Assembly: GCA_942493235.1 (NCBI GenBank)
Contig: OW818676.1
Location: forward strand, 1,674,001-1,738,000
Direction of reading: 5' to 3'
DNA: 64,000 nucleotides
Source of the DNA: ENR-C587 sp942493235
Lineage (GTDB): Bacteria; Bacteroidota; Ignavibacteria; Kapaibacteriales; UBA2268
The position numbers and the translations under genes were made by a program. The notes beneath the pieces were generated by a model, which worked only from the letters and a program-made list of their open reading frames with translations, did not search any database and had not been told where the DNA came from. Numbering within the stretch: the stretch's first letter is position 1; each line of letters begins with the position of its first letter. This document shows, in pieces, positions 37,601-46,824 of the stretch.

Positions 37601-37840
37601 ATGAATATACAAGCAAGAAAACTAAACTTAATACAGGAATTTTTAAGGATAACTGATGAAAATATAATATCTGATTTGGAATTATTTATTAAGAAAGCCC
37701 GAATTAACGCTTATGAATCTGAGCTTAAGCCTATGACATTAGAAGAGTTCAACAACATGATTAATCTATCAGTTTCAGAAAGTGAATTAGGTCAGACAAT
37801 TCCACAAGAAGAATTACTTGAAAGTATTAAGTTATGGTAA
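37601..37840 (+). CDS. Antitoxin of a RelE/ParE-type module
   Basis: 79 residues from ATG 37601. Helical N-terminus (IQEFLRITDENIISDLELFI) and an acidic C-terminal tail that would wrap the toxin. Overlaps the toxin gene by 7 bp, the usual arrangement. Exact antitoxin subfamily not certain. Confidence 0.8.
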   Translation: MNIQARKLNLIQEFLRITDENIISDLELFIKKARINAYESELKPMTLEEFNNMINLSVSESELGQTIPQEELLESIKLW

Positions 37841-38139
37841 AAATAGTATGGTCCATAAATGCTACTAAACAATTGAAGAAGATTTTTCTTTATTATAAAG
37901 ATAAAGTAAGTGAAACAATTGCTAAAAAGATTATTAACGGGATTGTTCGCAAAGTAAGCATTTTAAATAACAATCCTTTGATTGGCTCTAAAGAAGAAAT
38001 GTTAAATCATTTAAAACATGATTTCAGATATTTGTTAGAAGGAAATTATAAAATTATATATTTTTTACGAAATGATATTATTACCATAGCTTCAGCCTTT
38101 GATTGCAGACAAAATCCGAATAAAATCACAAAAATCTAA
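37834..38139 (+). CDS. RelE/ParE-family toxin
   Basis: 101 residues: KIVWSINATKQLKKIFLYYK, IVRKVSILNNNPLIGSKEE, DFRYLLEGNYKIIYFLRNDIITIASAFDCRQNP. This is the plasmid-stabilisation ParE/RelE fold with the conserved Arg in FRYLL and a late beta strand. Either a gyrase-targeting ParE or a ribosome-dependent RNase; not distinguishable by eye. Confidence 0.88.
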   Translation: MVKIVWSINATKQLKKIFLYYKDKVSETIAKKIINGIVRKVSILNNNPLIGSKEEMLNHLKHDFRYLLEGNYKIIYFLRNDIITIASAFDCRQNPNKITKI

Positions 38140-38191
38140 TTCAAGTTTTGCATTGCTTTCTACTTCCTCAAAATACCTTTATACAGATTTT

Positions 38192-38628
38192 AGGTTCTTC
38201 GCTACTTTGTGTGGATAAAAATTATTTGTTATTAGCATAAAGAAATCAATTAGATTGCAAATACTGATTTTTGATATATATCTTTATTTTATCTCATCTC
38301 AGTAGGAGCTATATAATCGCTACGCGATAAAGATTGTTTAACATTATCAATTTTCTACCATTATATAATCGCTATGCGATAAAAATGAATTGAAAAAATA
38401 TCGCGTAGCGATTAAATAGTGGTAGATAGAAAAACAATGTAATGTCTTATTACTCCGTAGGAGTTAAATATTGGTAATATAATGAAATACGCCCCCTACC
38501 ATTTTCTTCTCTTATCCCTAAAAAGAAGAAAGAGAGGGGGCATACTTTATTACCTATGTTCAACAGCTGATGCCTTTGTAATAAAGATTTTTTTATTTGT
38601 TTACCCACACAAAACAGCTAAGAACTTT
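38192..38628. repeat. MITE-like repeat R3 with terminal inverted repeats
   Basis: Left end AGGTTCTTCGCTACTTTGTG and reverse-complemented right end AAGTTCTTAGCTGTTTTGTG agree at 23 of 28 positions; both belong to the R1/R2 family. Inside are small palindromes ATCGC-TAC-GCGAT (38316-38328, 38368-38380 and, reversed, 38400-38412), ACTCC-GTA-GGAGT (38452-38464) and a degenerate CAACAGC hairpin (near 38562). No ORF. Confidence 0.7.
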
Positions 38629-38706
38629 AGTTTCCTTATTATCGAATTCCAATAATATTTTATAATCTTGTAGGTATTTGGCAGTATTAATATTTATAGT
38701 TTTCAT
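38593..38706 (-). pseudogene. DUF2442-like gene cut by repeat R3
   Basis: From ATG 38706 the minus strand reads MKTININTAKYLQDYKILLE, then FDNKETK, the typical beginning of a DUF2442 protein. At about 38626 the reading runs into the R3 terminal repeat and ends after eleven foreign codons. A full DUF2442 domain would need ~70-90 residues. Confidence 0.55.
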
Positions 38707-38880
38707 TTGATTTTCCTTGTAATTCATTTACTTTAGCTAACCTTTTAGCTTTATAATCTTCATAGTCAATATAATATTCAATTTCGTAAAGTTTATCCCA
38801 ATTCTGACGAGAGAAAGATACCTTATCTTTTATTTTTCTTAATAGATAGTTATAAAATAATGCTACGTATGTTAATTTAC
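38687..38880 (-). pseudogene. C-terminal remnant of an unidentified gene
   Basis: Open frame without a start: YNYLLRKIKDKVSFSRQNW, DKLYEIEYYIDYEDYKAKRL, ending SNENYKY with the stop overlapping the DUF2442-like start (ATGAAAAC overlap), as in a two-gene operon. Family not recognised; upstream part lost. Confidence 0.4.
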
Positions 38881-39055
38881 CCTAACGCTTACAACAAGCT
38901 AAAGAATTATTATAAATTGTGGTGCAAATTATTAATTATAATATTGTACATATAAGTATAATAACATAAATTGACAATATAATAAATTGAATTCGTCAAT
39001 CTAATAGTTAAAATAATAATTCAATAATTAGAATATTTGGCAAGAGGTAATAATA

Positions 39056-40372
39056 GTGGATCAAATTATAGATATTAAAATCAAATCAATTAGTATAAAG
39101 AATTATCGCTCTTGTATAAAATCGCTTATTTCTATTGATAATGACTTGACTTGCCTCATTGGTATAAACGGATCGGGAAAAACTAATATATTAAATTCTA
39201 TATTGCTTTTGAAAAAGATAATAAGATTTAGAAACTTTGAAAAAGATGAAGAGAATCAAAGTGATAATCATACTGAATTAGACCTTAATATATTTTTAAA
39301 TGGTAAGACTATCTACTTAAAATGCTGTTTCCAATTAGACTTAGATGAAAATGGAATTGATTTGGTTAATAATGTCAGTATTGATTGGAATTTTAAAGAT
39401 TTCATTGATTTGGATACTTGGATTAGTTTACCTTGCGTACTAATAAAATCCATAGGATTACTTGATGAATCAACAAGTAATAGTATAGATTTGTTTAATA
39501 CTACTTTAAAATCAAAAAGTGAAAAAGATAACAAAAGAGTTGTTTTATCTATAAATGACAATCGTTATAGTGCGTTAGTTCCTGAATTACTAAAAATGGA
39601 ACAAATTGAGAAAATAATTAATGTTGTAAATTCTGTTTATTTATTTTTTTCGGAGATTAATTATTATAGTGCTTCTGCATTTTCAGATCCTTCTAAATGT
39701 TCGTCTTCGTTAGAAATCGCTGATAATCGTTATAGAAGAAGGTTTATTTATAGATATAATCACGATAATTTCATATTTGATTTATATGAAATATATAAAA
39801 ATAAAAATGATTTATTTAAAATATACTTGAACTTAGTTGACAAATCAGGAATAGGATTAGTTGATACAATCGACTTCAAAGAAGTTGATTTCCCTGTTAG
39901 TAATATTGTAGTAAAGTCACCTGTTAATATAGAAAATAATGGGAAAAATCGATTATTCATTGTTCCAAATTTTGTAATAGACGATATTAATCTATCACCT
40001 AATCAGCTTTCTGAAGGAACATTCAAGACCCTTGCATTAATATTTTATATCTTAAATGATAACAGTAAATTACTATTAATTGAAGAACCTGAAGTATGTA
40101 TTCATCATGGACTGTTGACAAGTGTTATTGAGCTGATAATCTCGCAATCAAAACGAAAGCAGATTATTATAAGTACACATTCTGATTTTGTATTGGATAA
40201 GCTTAAGCCTGAAAACATCATTTTAGTAAAAAAATCAATTAAAAACGGAACCATTGCCAAACCTCTTACTAAATCATTGTCAAAAAATGAGTTTTCTGCT
40301 TTAAAAAAATACCTTAACAATGAAGGAAATTTGGGGGAGTACTGGAAAGAAGGCGGTTTTGAAGATGAATAA
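39056..40372 (+). CDS. AAA family (RecF/OLD-like) ATPase of a putative defence pair
   Basis: 438 residues. GTG start at 39056 with SD AAGAGG. N-terminal ABC-type ATPase half: SISIKNYRSC, Walker A GINGSGKT (36-43). C-terminal half: signature-like LSPNQLSEGTFKTLAL, Walker B LLLIEEPEVCIHH (about 338-350), switch His IISTHSDF. No TOPRIM domain in this protein, unlike OLD/GajA. The next gene overlaps by 8 bp and encodes a DUF4276 TOPRIM-like protein. Together this matches the AAA15/21 ATPase + TOPRIM-type two-gene layouts (for example RloA/RloB, AriA/AriB of PARIS) of antiphage systems. Specific system unassigned. Confidence 0.85.
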   Translation: MDQIIDIKIKSISIKNYRSCIKSLISIDNDLTCLIGINGSGKTNILNSILLLKKIIRFRNFEKDEENQSDNHTELDLNIFLNGKTIYLKCCFQLDLDENGIDLVNNVSIDWNFKDFIDLDTWISLPCVLIKSIGLLDESTSNSIDLFNTTLKSKSEKDNKRVVLSINDNRYSALVPELLKMEQIEKIINVVNSVYLFFSEINYYSASAFSDPSKCSSSLEIADNRYRRRFIYRYNHDNFIFDLYEIYKNKNDLFKIYLNLVDKSGIGLVDTIDFKEVDFPVSNIVVKSPVNIENNGKNRLFIVPNFVIDDINLSPNQLSEGTFKTLALIFYILNDNSKLLLIEEPEVCIHHGLLTSVIELIISQSKRKQIIISTHSDFVLDKLKPENIILVKKSIKNGTIAKPLTKSLSKNEFSALKKYLNNEGNLGEYWKEGGFEDE

Positions 40373-40946
40373 TAATAAAGGAGCTATTGGCATTATAGCT
40401 GAAGATACAAGTGATGTAGAATGTATTAAAATATTCATACAGAAAATTGCTCAAAACGATAAATTAAGTGTTAAGTATTTTGTTGGTAATGGTTGCGGAA
40501 AAATAAAAAGAAAAGCAAAAACTTGGGCAGAAACCTTAAAAGATAAAGGCTGTAATTATTTATTCCTAATTCAAGATCTTGATGAGAATGATTTTAATAT
40601 TTTGTATCAAAATTTAAAGAATGCTTTAGAGCCATCGCCAATTAAAAATTATATTATTTGTATTCCTATTAGAGAGCTTGAAGCATGGCTTCTAAGCGAC
40701 ACAGAGGCAATAAAAGTCGCTTTGAAACTAAAAAAAACACCTAAAATTTCTGGATTTCTATATGAAATTGACAATCCCAAAGAATACCTTAGAGATATAG
40801 TTTACAAAACATCTGAAAATAAACTCCTCTATTTGAATACTACTCATAATAAACTGATAACTAAGGAGTTATCAATACAAAAAGTCTTAGATAAAAATCC
40901 TTCTTTTTCACCTTTTTTCGAATACGTTGTCAATAATTTAAAATGA
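40365..40946 (+). CDS. DUF4276 / TOPRIM-like effector of the putative defence pair
   Basis: 193 residues from ATG 40365, inside the end of the ATPase gene. DUF4276 features: N-terminal acidic turn AEDTSDVEC (Glu13, Asp17), QDLDEND (Asp71, Asp73, a TOPRIM-like DxD) and RELEAWLLSD (103-112), the most diagnostic motif. TOPRIM-like proteins of this kind are nuclease candidates controlled by the partner ATPase. The pair is bounded by repeats and TA remnants upstream and by a terminator downstream. Confidence 0.8.
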   Translation: MNNNKGAIGIIAEDTSDVECIKIFIQKIAQNDKLSVKYFVGNGCGKIKRKAKTWAETLKDKGCNYLFLIQDLDENDFNILYQNLKNALEPSPIKNYIICIPIRELEAWLLSDTEAIKVALKLKKTPKISGFLYEIDNPKEYLRDIVYKTSENKLLYLNTTHNKLITKELSIQKVLDKNPSFSPFFEYVVNNLK

Positions 40947-41010
40947 TTACTAATTCGACCTATATGTTTGCAGATTAACAACTCGAAAAAAAGTTTAAGA
41001 AATAAAATAA

Positions 41011-41038
41011 AGCCGCCCCGAAATTAATCGAAGCGGCT
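41011..41038. terminator. Terminator between convergent genes
   Basis: AGCCGC (41011-41016) / GCGGCT (41033-41038), extended by CGAA/TTCG pairing; T-rich on the minus strand after the stem (TTATTTTATTT), for the mutase operon. Confidence 0.75.
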
Positions 41039-41061
41039 ATAAATTTATTTTATTTCAAATC

Positions 41062-43233
41062 TTACAATCTCTCAAATAACTCTTTTAGAATTTTTTCAGC
41101 CGCTATAGGAAGAACTGTTCCCGGACCGAAAATAGCTGTTGCACCATTTTGGTATAAGAAATCATAATCCTGAGCAGGAATAACCCCACCGCAGATAATC
41201 ATGATGTCTTCACGGTCTAATTTCTTTAGTTCGTCGCGTAAAGCGGGAACCAATGTCTTATGACCGGCGGCAAGAGATGATACGCCAACTACGTGAACGT
41301 CATTTTCTACAGCCATTTTAGCAGTTTCTTCAGGAGTTTGGAATAGAGGTCCTATGTCCACATCAAAGCCCATATCGGCATAAGCGGTAGCAACTACTTT
41401 AGCTCCGCGGTCATGACCGTCTTGCCCCATTTTAGCAATTAAAATTCTCGGACGGCGACCCTCTTGTTTCTCGAAGTCGTCAGACATTTTACGAACGTGT
41501 TCGATAGTTTCACCATCTGAATATTCCGAACTATAAACGCCGGAAATTGAGCGGATAACTGCTTGATGGCGACCGGAGATTTTCTCTATAGCATAAGAAA
41601 TTTCACCGAGAGAAGCACGTAAGCGAGCGGCATTAATTGATAATTCAAGTAAATTGCCTTCGCCTGTTTCAGTGCATTTAGTTATTGCTTCGAGAGCTTC
41701 TTGAACTTTTGCATTGTCGCGATTAGCTCTTAATTCGGCAAGGCGTTTTAATTGCTGTTCACGAACGGCAGTATTATCAACTTCAAGAATGTCGATAGCT
41801 TCTTCCATATCTAATTTATATTTATTAACGCCGATGATAGCTTCTTTGCCGGAATCTATACGAGCTTGGCGTTTAGCGGCGGCTTCTTCGATTCTCATTT
41901 TTGGAACGCCGGTTTCGATAGCTTTAGACATACCGCCCAAAGCCTCAACTTCTTCGATTAGTGTCCAAGCTCTGTGCATTAATTCGTTAGTTAAAGCCTC
42001 TACATAGTAAGAACCTCCCCATGGGTCAATTACATTACAGATGCCGGTTTCTTCCTGTAGGAATAGCTGAGTATTCCTTGCGATACGAGCAGAGAAGTCA
42101 GTTGGCAATGCAATAGCTTCATCAAGCGAATTAGTATGCAATGATTGAGTATGCCCCAAAGCTGATGCCATAGCTTCTACGGCAGTACGAGCAACGTTAT
42201 TATAAGGGTCTTGCTCGGTTAAGCTCCAGCCGGAAGTCTGGGAGTGAGTACGCAAAGCCATAGATTTAGCTAATTTAGGGTCAAATTGTTTAACTAATTT
42301 AGCCCAAAGCATTCTGGCAGCTCTCATTTTGGCAATTTCCATGAAGTAATTTTTACCTATTGCCCAGAAGAATGATAATCTCGGAGCGAATTCATCTATT
42401 TTAAGTCCTGCTTTCATACCGGCACGTATATAGTCGATACCGTCGGCAAGAGTATAAGCCATTTCGATGTCTGCTGTTGCACCGGCTTCCTGCATGTGAT
42501 AGCCGGAGATGGAGATACAATTAAATTTAGGCATATTTTTAGAAGTATAAGCGAAAATATCGGAAATTAATTTCATAGATATTTCGGGTGGATAAATATA
42601 AGTATTACGCACCATATATTCTTTTAAAATGTCATTTTGAATTGTACCGGATAATAATTCCTGTTTAACGCCTTGCTCTTCAGCAGCTGCAATATAAAAA
42701 GCCATAATCGGCAATACCGCACCGTTCATAGTCATAGAAACGGACATTTTATCTAATGGAATTTTATCGAATAATATTTTCATGTCTAAGATTGAATCAA
42801 TTGCTACACCGGCTTTACCGACATCGCCGACTACGCGAGGATGGTCAGAATCATAACCGCGATGAGTAGCTAAGTCAAAAGCAACGGATAAGCCTTTCTG
42901 CCCGGCGGCTAAGTTTCTTCTGTAGAATGCGTTTGATTCTTCGGCAGTAGAGAATCCGGCATATTGGCGTATAGTCCAAGGGCGAGTTACATACATTGTC
43001 GGGTAAGGACCTCTTAAAAAAGGAGCAATACCGGCAGTGTAACCAAGGTGTTCATAATCTTCGTAATCGCTTTTATCATAGCAAGGGAAAATTTCGAAAT
43101 TTTCCAAAGACATTTCGATTAACTCGTCAAACTTTTTGCCGGTGGATTTTTCAACATCGAATTTCCAAGTATCGAAATCTTTTGCTTTGTATTCACCTTG
43201 ATAATTTATTTTACTAAAATCGGGATTTTTCAT
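41062..43233 (-). CDS. mutB: Methylmalonyl-CoA mutase large subunit
   Basis: 723 residues from ATG 43233, favoured over 43248 because GGAG lies 9 nt upstream. The TIM-barrel half shows GPYPTMYVTRPWTIRQYAGF, NAFYRRNLAAGQKGLSVAFD, LATHRGYDSDHPRV. The C-terminal B12 domain has the DGHDRGAK motif with the cobalt-ligating His. Isomerises (R)-methylmalonyl-CoA and succinyl-CoA with adenosylcobalamin, in propionate formation or use. Heterodimer with the gene just upstream (15-30 bp apart). Confidence 0.96.
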   Translation of the reverse strand: MKNPDFSKINYQGEYKAKDFDTWKFDVEKSTGKKFDELIEMSLENFEIFPCYDKSDYEDYEHLGYTAGIAPFLRGPYPTMYVTRPWTIRQYAGFSTAEESNAFYRRNLAAGQKGLSVAFDLATHRGYDSDHPRVVGDVGKAGVAIDSILDMKILFDKIPLDKMSVSMTMNGAVLPIMAFYIAAAEEQGVKQELLSGTIQNDILKEYMVRNTYIYPPEISMKLISDIFAYTSKNMPKFNCISISGYHMQEAGATADIEMAYTLADGIDYIRAGMKAGLKIDEFAPRLSFFWAIGKNYFMEIAKMRAARMLWAKLVKQFDPKLAKSMALRTHSQTSGWSLTEQDPYNNVARTAVEAMASALGHTQSLHTNSLDEAIALPTDFSARIARNTQLFLQEETGICNVIDPWGGSYYVEALTNELMHRAWTLIEEVEALGGMSKAIETGVPKMRIEEAAAKRQARIDSGKEAIIGVNKYKLDMEEAIDILEVDNTAVREQQLKRLAELRANRDNAKVQEALEAITKCTETGEGNLLELSINAARLRASLGEISYAIEKISGRHQAVIRSISGVYSSEYSDGETIEHVRKMSDDFEKQEGRRPRILIAKMGQDGHDRGAKVVATAYADMGFDVDIGPLFQTPEETAKMAVENDVHVVGVSSLAAGHKTLVPALRDELKKLDREDIMIICGGVIPAQDYDFLYQNGATAIFGPGTVLPIAAEKILKELFERL

Positions 43234-43262
43234 TTTATATATCTCCATTTATTTTTCAATAA

Positions 43263-45371
43263 TTAGGCAATGCCTAACTTCTTTTGAATGTTGAATAAAA
43301 TTGAGTAGATATTAGACTTAACGTGAATAAATTCATCTACTCCTGCTGATTTGAAAGCGTCAATGTATTCTGTAGGATAGCCCGCCAATACAATGAATTT
43401 ATCCTTATTTCCGGCTTTAATAGCAGCTGCTAATTCGGGAACGATTTCAGGATAAGTGTCGTCTGTCGAACAGATTACGATTACATCTGACTCTGATGCC
43501 AAAGCTGCTTTAGCTGCGGCATCATTTGTTTCAAATCCTTGATTATATATAATTTCAAATCCACCTGTTGCAAAGAAGTCTAAGCTAAAGTCAGCTCTTG
43601 GTTTATGCTGTTTCAGCGGACCCATATTTGCTAAGAATATTTTCGGATAATTTCCGTTTTTATCATTAAAAATTTCACAGTTCTTTCTGATTTTTTCAAA
43701 TTCTTCTGCTAAGCGAGCAGTATCAACCGCAGTTGCAGTAACTTCGGAATTACAAATTGAACCGCATAGATAGGTAACAGCATTATAGATATTTGCTCCA
43801 TTAATGAAAGCATCTGTTAAGCTGTCGATTAATTCTAATGATAAACCGTTTTGAGGAACAGCTTTTAGTGCATCTGCCGATTTAGTATCGTCAGCGATTT
43901 TTTTATATTTATTAAATAATTCTTCGTAATTATTTTCTGCTACATGCACTTCTTTTTCGCTCAAATTAGGATATTTATTTGTGCCGATAAGTACATCTTT
44001 TCTTGAAGAAAGATTTTTGATTCTTTCGATTTTGATTGCTTTAACTGCTGATTGAATATTGCCTGCTAAAAGCTCTTTACTCATGCCGCCTTTAGCCTCT
44101 ATATCTTGGAATAATTTCCAAGCTTCTTCAGCGATTTTAGCAGTTAAGTTTTCAATATACCATGAGCCGCCTGCAGGGTCAACAGATTCTCTTAAATTGC
44201 ATTCTTCTTTTAGTAATAACTGTGTATTACGAGCTATTCTGCGTGAGAATTCTTGAGGTAAACCATGCTGAGCATCAAAAGTGCCGACAGAATGTGCATT
44301 TGTTCCCGCTACTACAGCCGCAAGTGATTCACTTGTTACTCTAAGCATGTTAACATACTGATCCATCTTGGTTTTGTTGGCAGTAGTAGTTTTGGTATGA
44401 ATATATATTTTTCGAGCATCTTCGCTTGCTCCGAACTCTTTCATTATGTTAGCCCAAAGCATTCTTAATGCTCTTACTTTGGCAATTTCCATAAAGAAAT
44501 TAGCACCGATACCTACAGAGAAAGTCATCTTCTTGGCAATATTGTCAACGCTGACATTTCTGTCAGCAATACCGCGAATATATTCCGCACCGGTAGCAAT
44601 TGCAAATGCTATTTCTTGAACTGCATTAGCACCGCCATCAGTATAAACTGAGGTATCAATTTCAACAGTTTTCAAATTTGAATTATGTTTATCAATATAA
44701 TTGATAATCAATGCCATAACTTGATAATATTTCTCAACGTCCATTTTTAACTCACCGTGCTTGGCTAAATTGCCCAAGGGGTCGATTCTGAACGTACCTT
44801 TAACGCCGGTTAATTCGATTTTAGAGGATTTCAAATACGCATTAAATAAAGAGAAAAATACTACCGGAAAGTTTGTAGCCAATAAATGTAGGTCAAACTT
44901 GCTGATGTCTATACCTTTGAATGCTGTTTTTAAATCTTCAAGATTAAAAACAACAGTCGCCGGGCATGCCGGAGCGTATTTTTTGTCTTGCAGATGAGCT
45001 ACGATTTTATCGTTAAATTTTAAGGAAATGCAGTCTAAGCCTCTTTTAATGTCGTAAGACAGAGCAGTATTATACTCTTTAACAGAAGGATAATTTATCT
45101 CTTGCTCAATAGACCAAGCGGATTTTTTATATCCGTCAGGATTGCATCCGCGAACGTACGGAAATGTACCCGGTAAATTATTTTCCAAATGTTTTAGTTC
45201 CTGAGTGTCTTCAAGCCTGTATATAGGTTTGATTTCAAAGCCTTCGTAAGTTTTGGTTTTTAGTTTGTCTAAAGGCTTTCCTTTTAGAGATGCTTCAGCC
45301 TCTTTTGCCCAATCTTCGTAAGAATTTGGCAAAAATTCTTCAAGTAGTCTTTTAGATTTTTCCATAGACAT
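43263..45371 (-). CDS. mutA: Methylmalonyl-CoA mutase small subunit
   Basis: 702 residues. Barrel half like MutB but diverged (LPGTFPYVRGCNPDGYKKSA, RGIADRNVSVDNIAKKM, IARNTQLLLKEECNLRESVD). The C-terminal domain lacks the DxHxxG cobalamin motif (region reads LGPLKQHKPRADF-like: NMGPLKQHKPRADF), as expected for the structural beta subunit. First gene of the mutAB operon. Confidence 0.94.
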   Translation of the reverse strand: MSMEKSKRLLEEFLPNSYEDWAKEAEASLKGKPLDKLKTKTYEGFEIKPIYRLEDTQELKHLENNLPGTFPYVRGCNPDGYKKSAWSIEQEINYPSVKEYNTALSYDIKRGLDCISLKFNDKIVAHLQDKKYAPACPATVVFNLEDLKTAFKGIDISKFDLHLLATNFPVVFFSLFNAYLKSSKIELTGVKGTFRIDPLGNLAKHGELKMDVEKYYQVMALIINYIDKHNSNLKTVEIDTSVYTDGGANAVQEIAFAIATGAEYIRGIADRNVSVDNIAKKMTFSVGIGANFFMEIAKVRALRMLWANIMKEFGASEDARKIYIHTKTTTANKTKMDQYVNMLRVTSESLAAVVAGTNAHSVGTFDAQHGLPQEFSRRIARNTQLLLKEECNLRESVDPAGGSWYIENLTAKIAEEAWKLFQDIEAKGGMSKELLAGNIQSAVKAIKIERIKNLSSRKDVLIGTNKYPNLSEKEVHVAENNYEELFNKYKKIADDTKSADALKAVPQNGLSLELIDSLTDAFINGANIYNAVTYLCGSICNSEVTATAVDTARLAEEFEKIRKNCEIFNDKNGNYPKIFLANMGPLKQHKPRADFSLDFFATGGFEIIYNQGFETNDAAAKAALASESDVIVICSTDDTYPEIVPELAAAIKAGNKDKFIVLAGYPTEYIDAFKSAGVDEFIHVKSNIYSILFNIQKKLGIA

Positions 45372-45519
45372 AATTTTATCAGCCCTTATAGTTATAAATT
45401 TTAAGGCATACTAATTAAAGTAACCTTTAGATTTCAAAATTAAGTAAAATCAGTTATTTAATCAATTTATTTTTCAATTTATAAAAAATATTTTTTTATC
45501 GTAATATATTTCCTGATTG

Positions 45520-46824
45520 CTAATTGACAAACAATAATTGAATTAGGATATATATAGGTAATAAAACTATTATTGAAAATTTATACATATATGCAAAAAA
45601 GTGTGGCATTTTGATACCATGACTTTCGGCAATAGATTTAACCATAAAATTAGGTCCATTACCAATGTAAGTCATAGCACCGAAAAATACTGAGCCTATA
45701 CATATTGCTTTCAATAATATTTCCGGAATTCCGGCTATAATAGATGTGCCGGCAGCGGGTGCTCCAAGCCCCAAAGCTAGAGAATGGAATGTTACCGCTG
45801 TAGGTGTATTATCGAGGAAACTGCTCAATGCTCCAGACGAATAATAGAATTGATAAGGCAAAGTTACACCGATACTTGCTGCATTATTTTTCAAATATAA
45901 TAAGCATGGCACCATAGTGATAAATATCCCCAGGAATAAATAAGCTACCTCGACTATCGGTCCCCATTCGAATTTATTTCTATGACGAATTTCTTTTTTA
46001 GTCAATAATAATGATAATACTAACATTAAAACGATGAATACTTCACGGGTGTAAGAACTTAATTCGCCCACATGAATAAAAGAATAATTACCGGAATTCA
46101 ATCTCTCGACAGCGAAAACTACTCCGGCTAACCATAAAAAGTTCAGACCTCCGGTCATTTTAATTTTATTTGTAGCTTTTATATCAGGATGTTGGATGTC
46201 GTGATGCTCGCGTTTGAATTTTCTAATATCAGATAAATAATAAAATAATAATAGCAAAGCATTAGTTAAAGCCCATTCGGGTAACAGCTTCATAAACCAT
46301 AAGAAATCCGCACCACGAAGATACATCATAAATAGTGGTGGGTCGCCGAGCGGAGTCAATAGCCCACCGCAGTTAGCCACTATAGCTATAAAAAATAAAA
46401 TAGTATGCACTTTGTGCTGCCTATGCTCATTGATTTTCATTATCGGACGGATTAATAGCATAGCCGCTCCGGTAGTACCCAGAAATGAAGCAAGCACCGC
46501 ACCGATTGCTAAAATCAAAGTATTTACTATTGGTTTAGGGTGAACATGGGCTTCGATTAATATTCCACCGGTTATTACAAATAATGCTCCCAGCAGAATA
46601 ATAAACGGAACATAATCGAAAAGCATAGTCTCTTCGATATGAGAAATTCCACCCTTAATACCAAACCAAACTAAAACAGGCAAACTTAATAGAACAGATA
46701 CTATCAGTTTGTTTTTGTTCGGCTCCCAAAATTTCTCAAAGAAAATGGGCATGATTGCGATACAGAGTAGCATCAGTACAAATGGAATTGCCAAATAAAT
46801 TGGCACTTCAAATAAGTGTTCCAT
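45520..46824 (-). CDS. NhaD/ArsB-superfamily sodium:proton antiporter-like permease
   Basis: 434 residues from ATG 46824. About 11-12 hydrophobic helices of the ion-transporter (IT) superfamily; signature segments FLGTTGAAMLLIRPIMKIN and ANCGGLLTPLGDPPLFMMYL in the first half, SSFLDNTPTAVTFHSLALGL and FFGAMTYIGNGPNFMVKSIAE in the second. These paired re-entrant motifs match NhaD/UIT antiporters. Likely Na+/H+ exchange; organic-acid transport is an alternative. Confidence 0.87.
   Translation of the reverse strand: MEHLFEVPIYLAIPFVLMLLCIAIMPIFFEKFWEPNKNKLIVSVLLSLPVLVWFGIKGGISHIEETMLFDYVPFIILLGALFVITGGILIEAHVHPKPIVNTLILAIGAVLASFLGTTGAAMLLIRPIMKINEHRQHKVHTILFFIAIVANCGGLLTPLGDPPLFMMYLRGADFLWFMKLLPEWALTNALLLLFYYLSDIRKFKREHHDIQHPDIKATNKIKMTGGLNFLWLAGVVFAVERLNSGNYSFIHVGELSSYTREVFIVLMLVLSLLLTKKEIRHRNKFEWGPIVEVAYLFLGIFITMVPCLLYLKNNAASIGVTLPYQFYYSSGALSSFLDNTPTAVTFHSLALGLGAPAAGTSIIAGIPEILLKAICIGSVFFGAMTYIGNGPNFMVKSIAESHGIKMPHFFAYMYKFSIIVLLPIYILIQLLFVN

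Noticed and set aside
45372..45519. Cobalamin riboswitch before the mutase genes
   Set aside because: No B12-box-like sequence or room for the structure; enzymes that use B12 are often not riboswitch-controlled.
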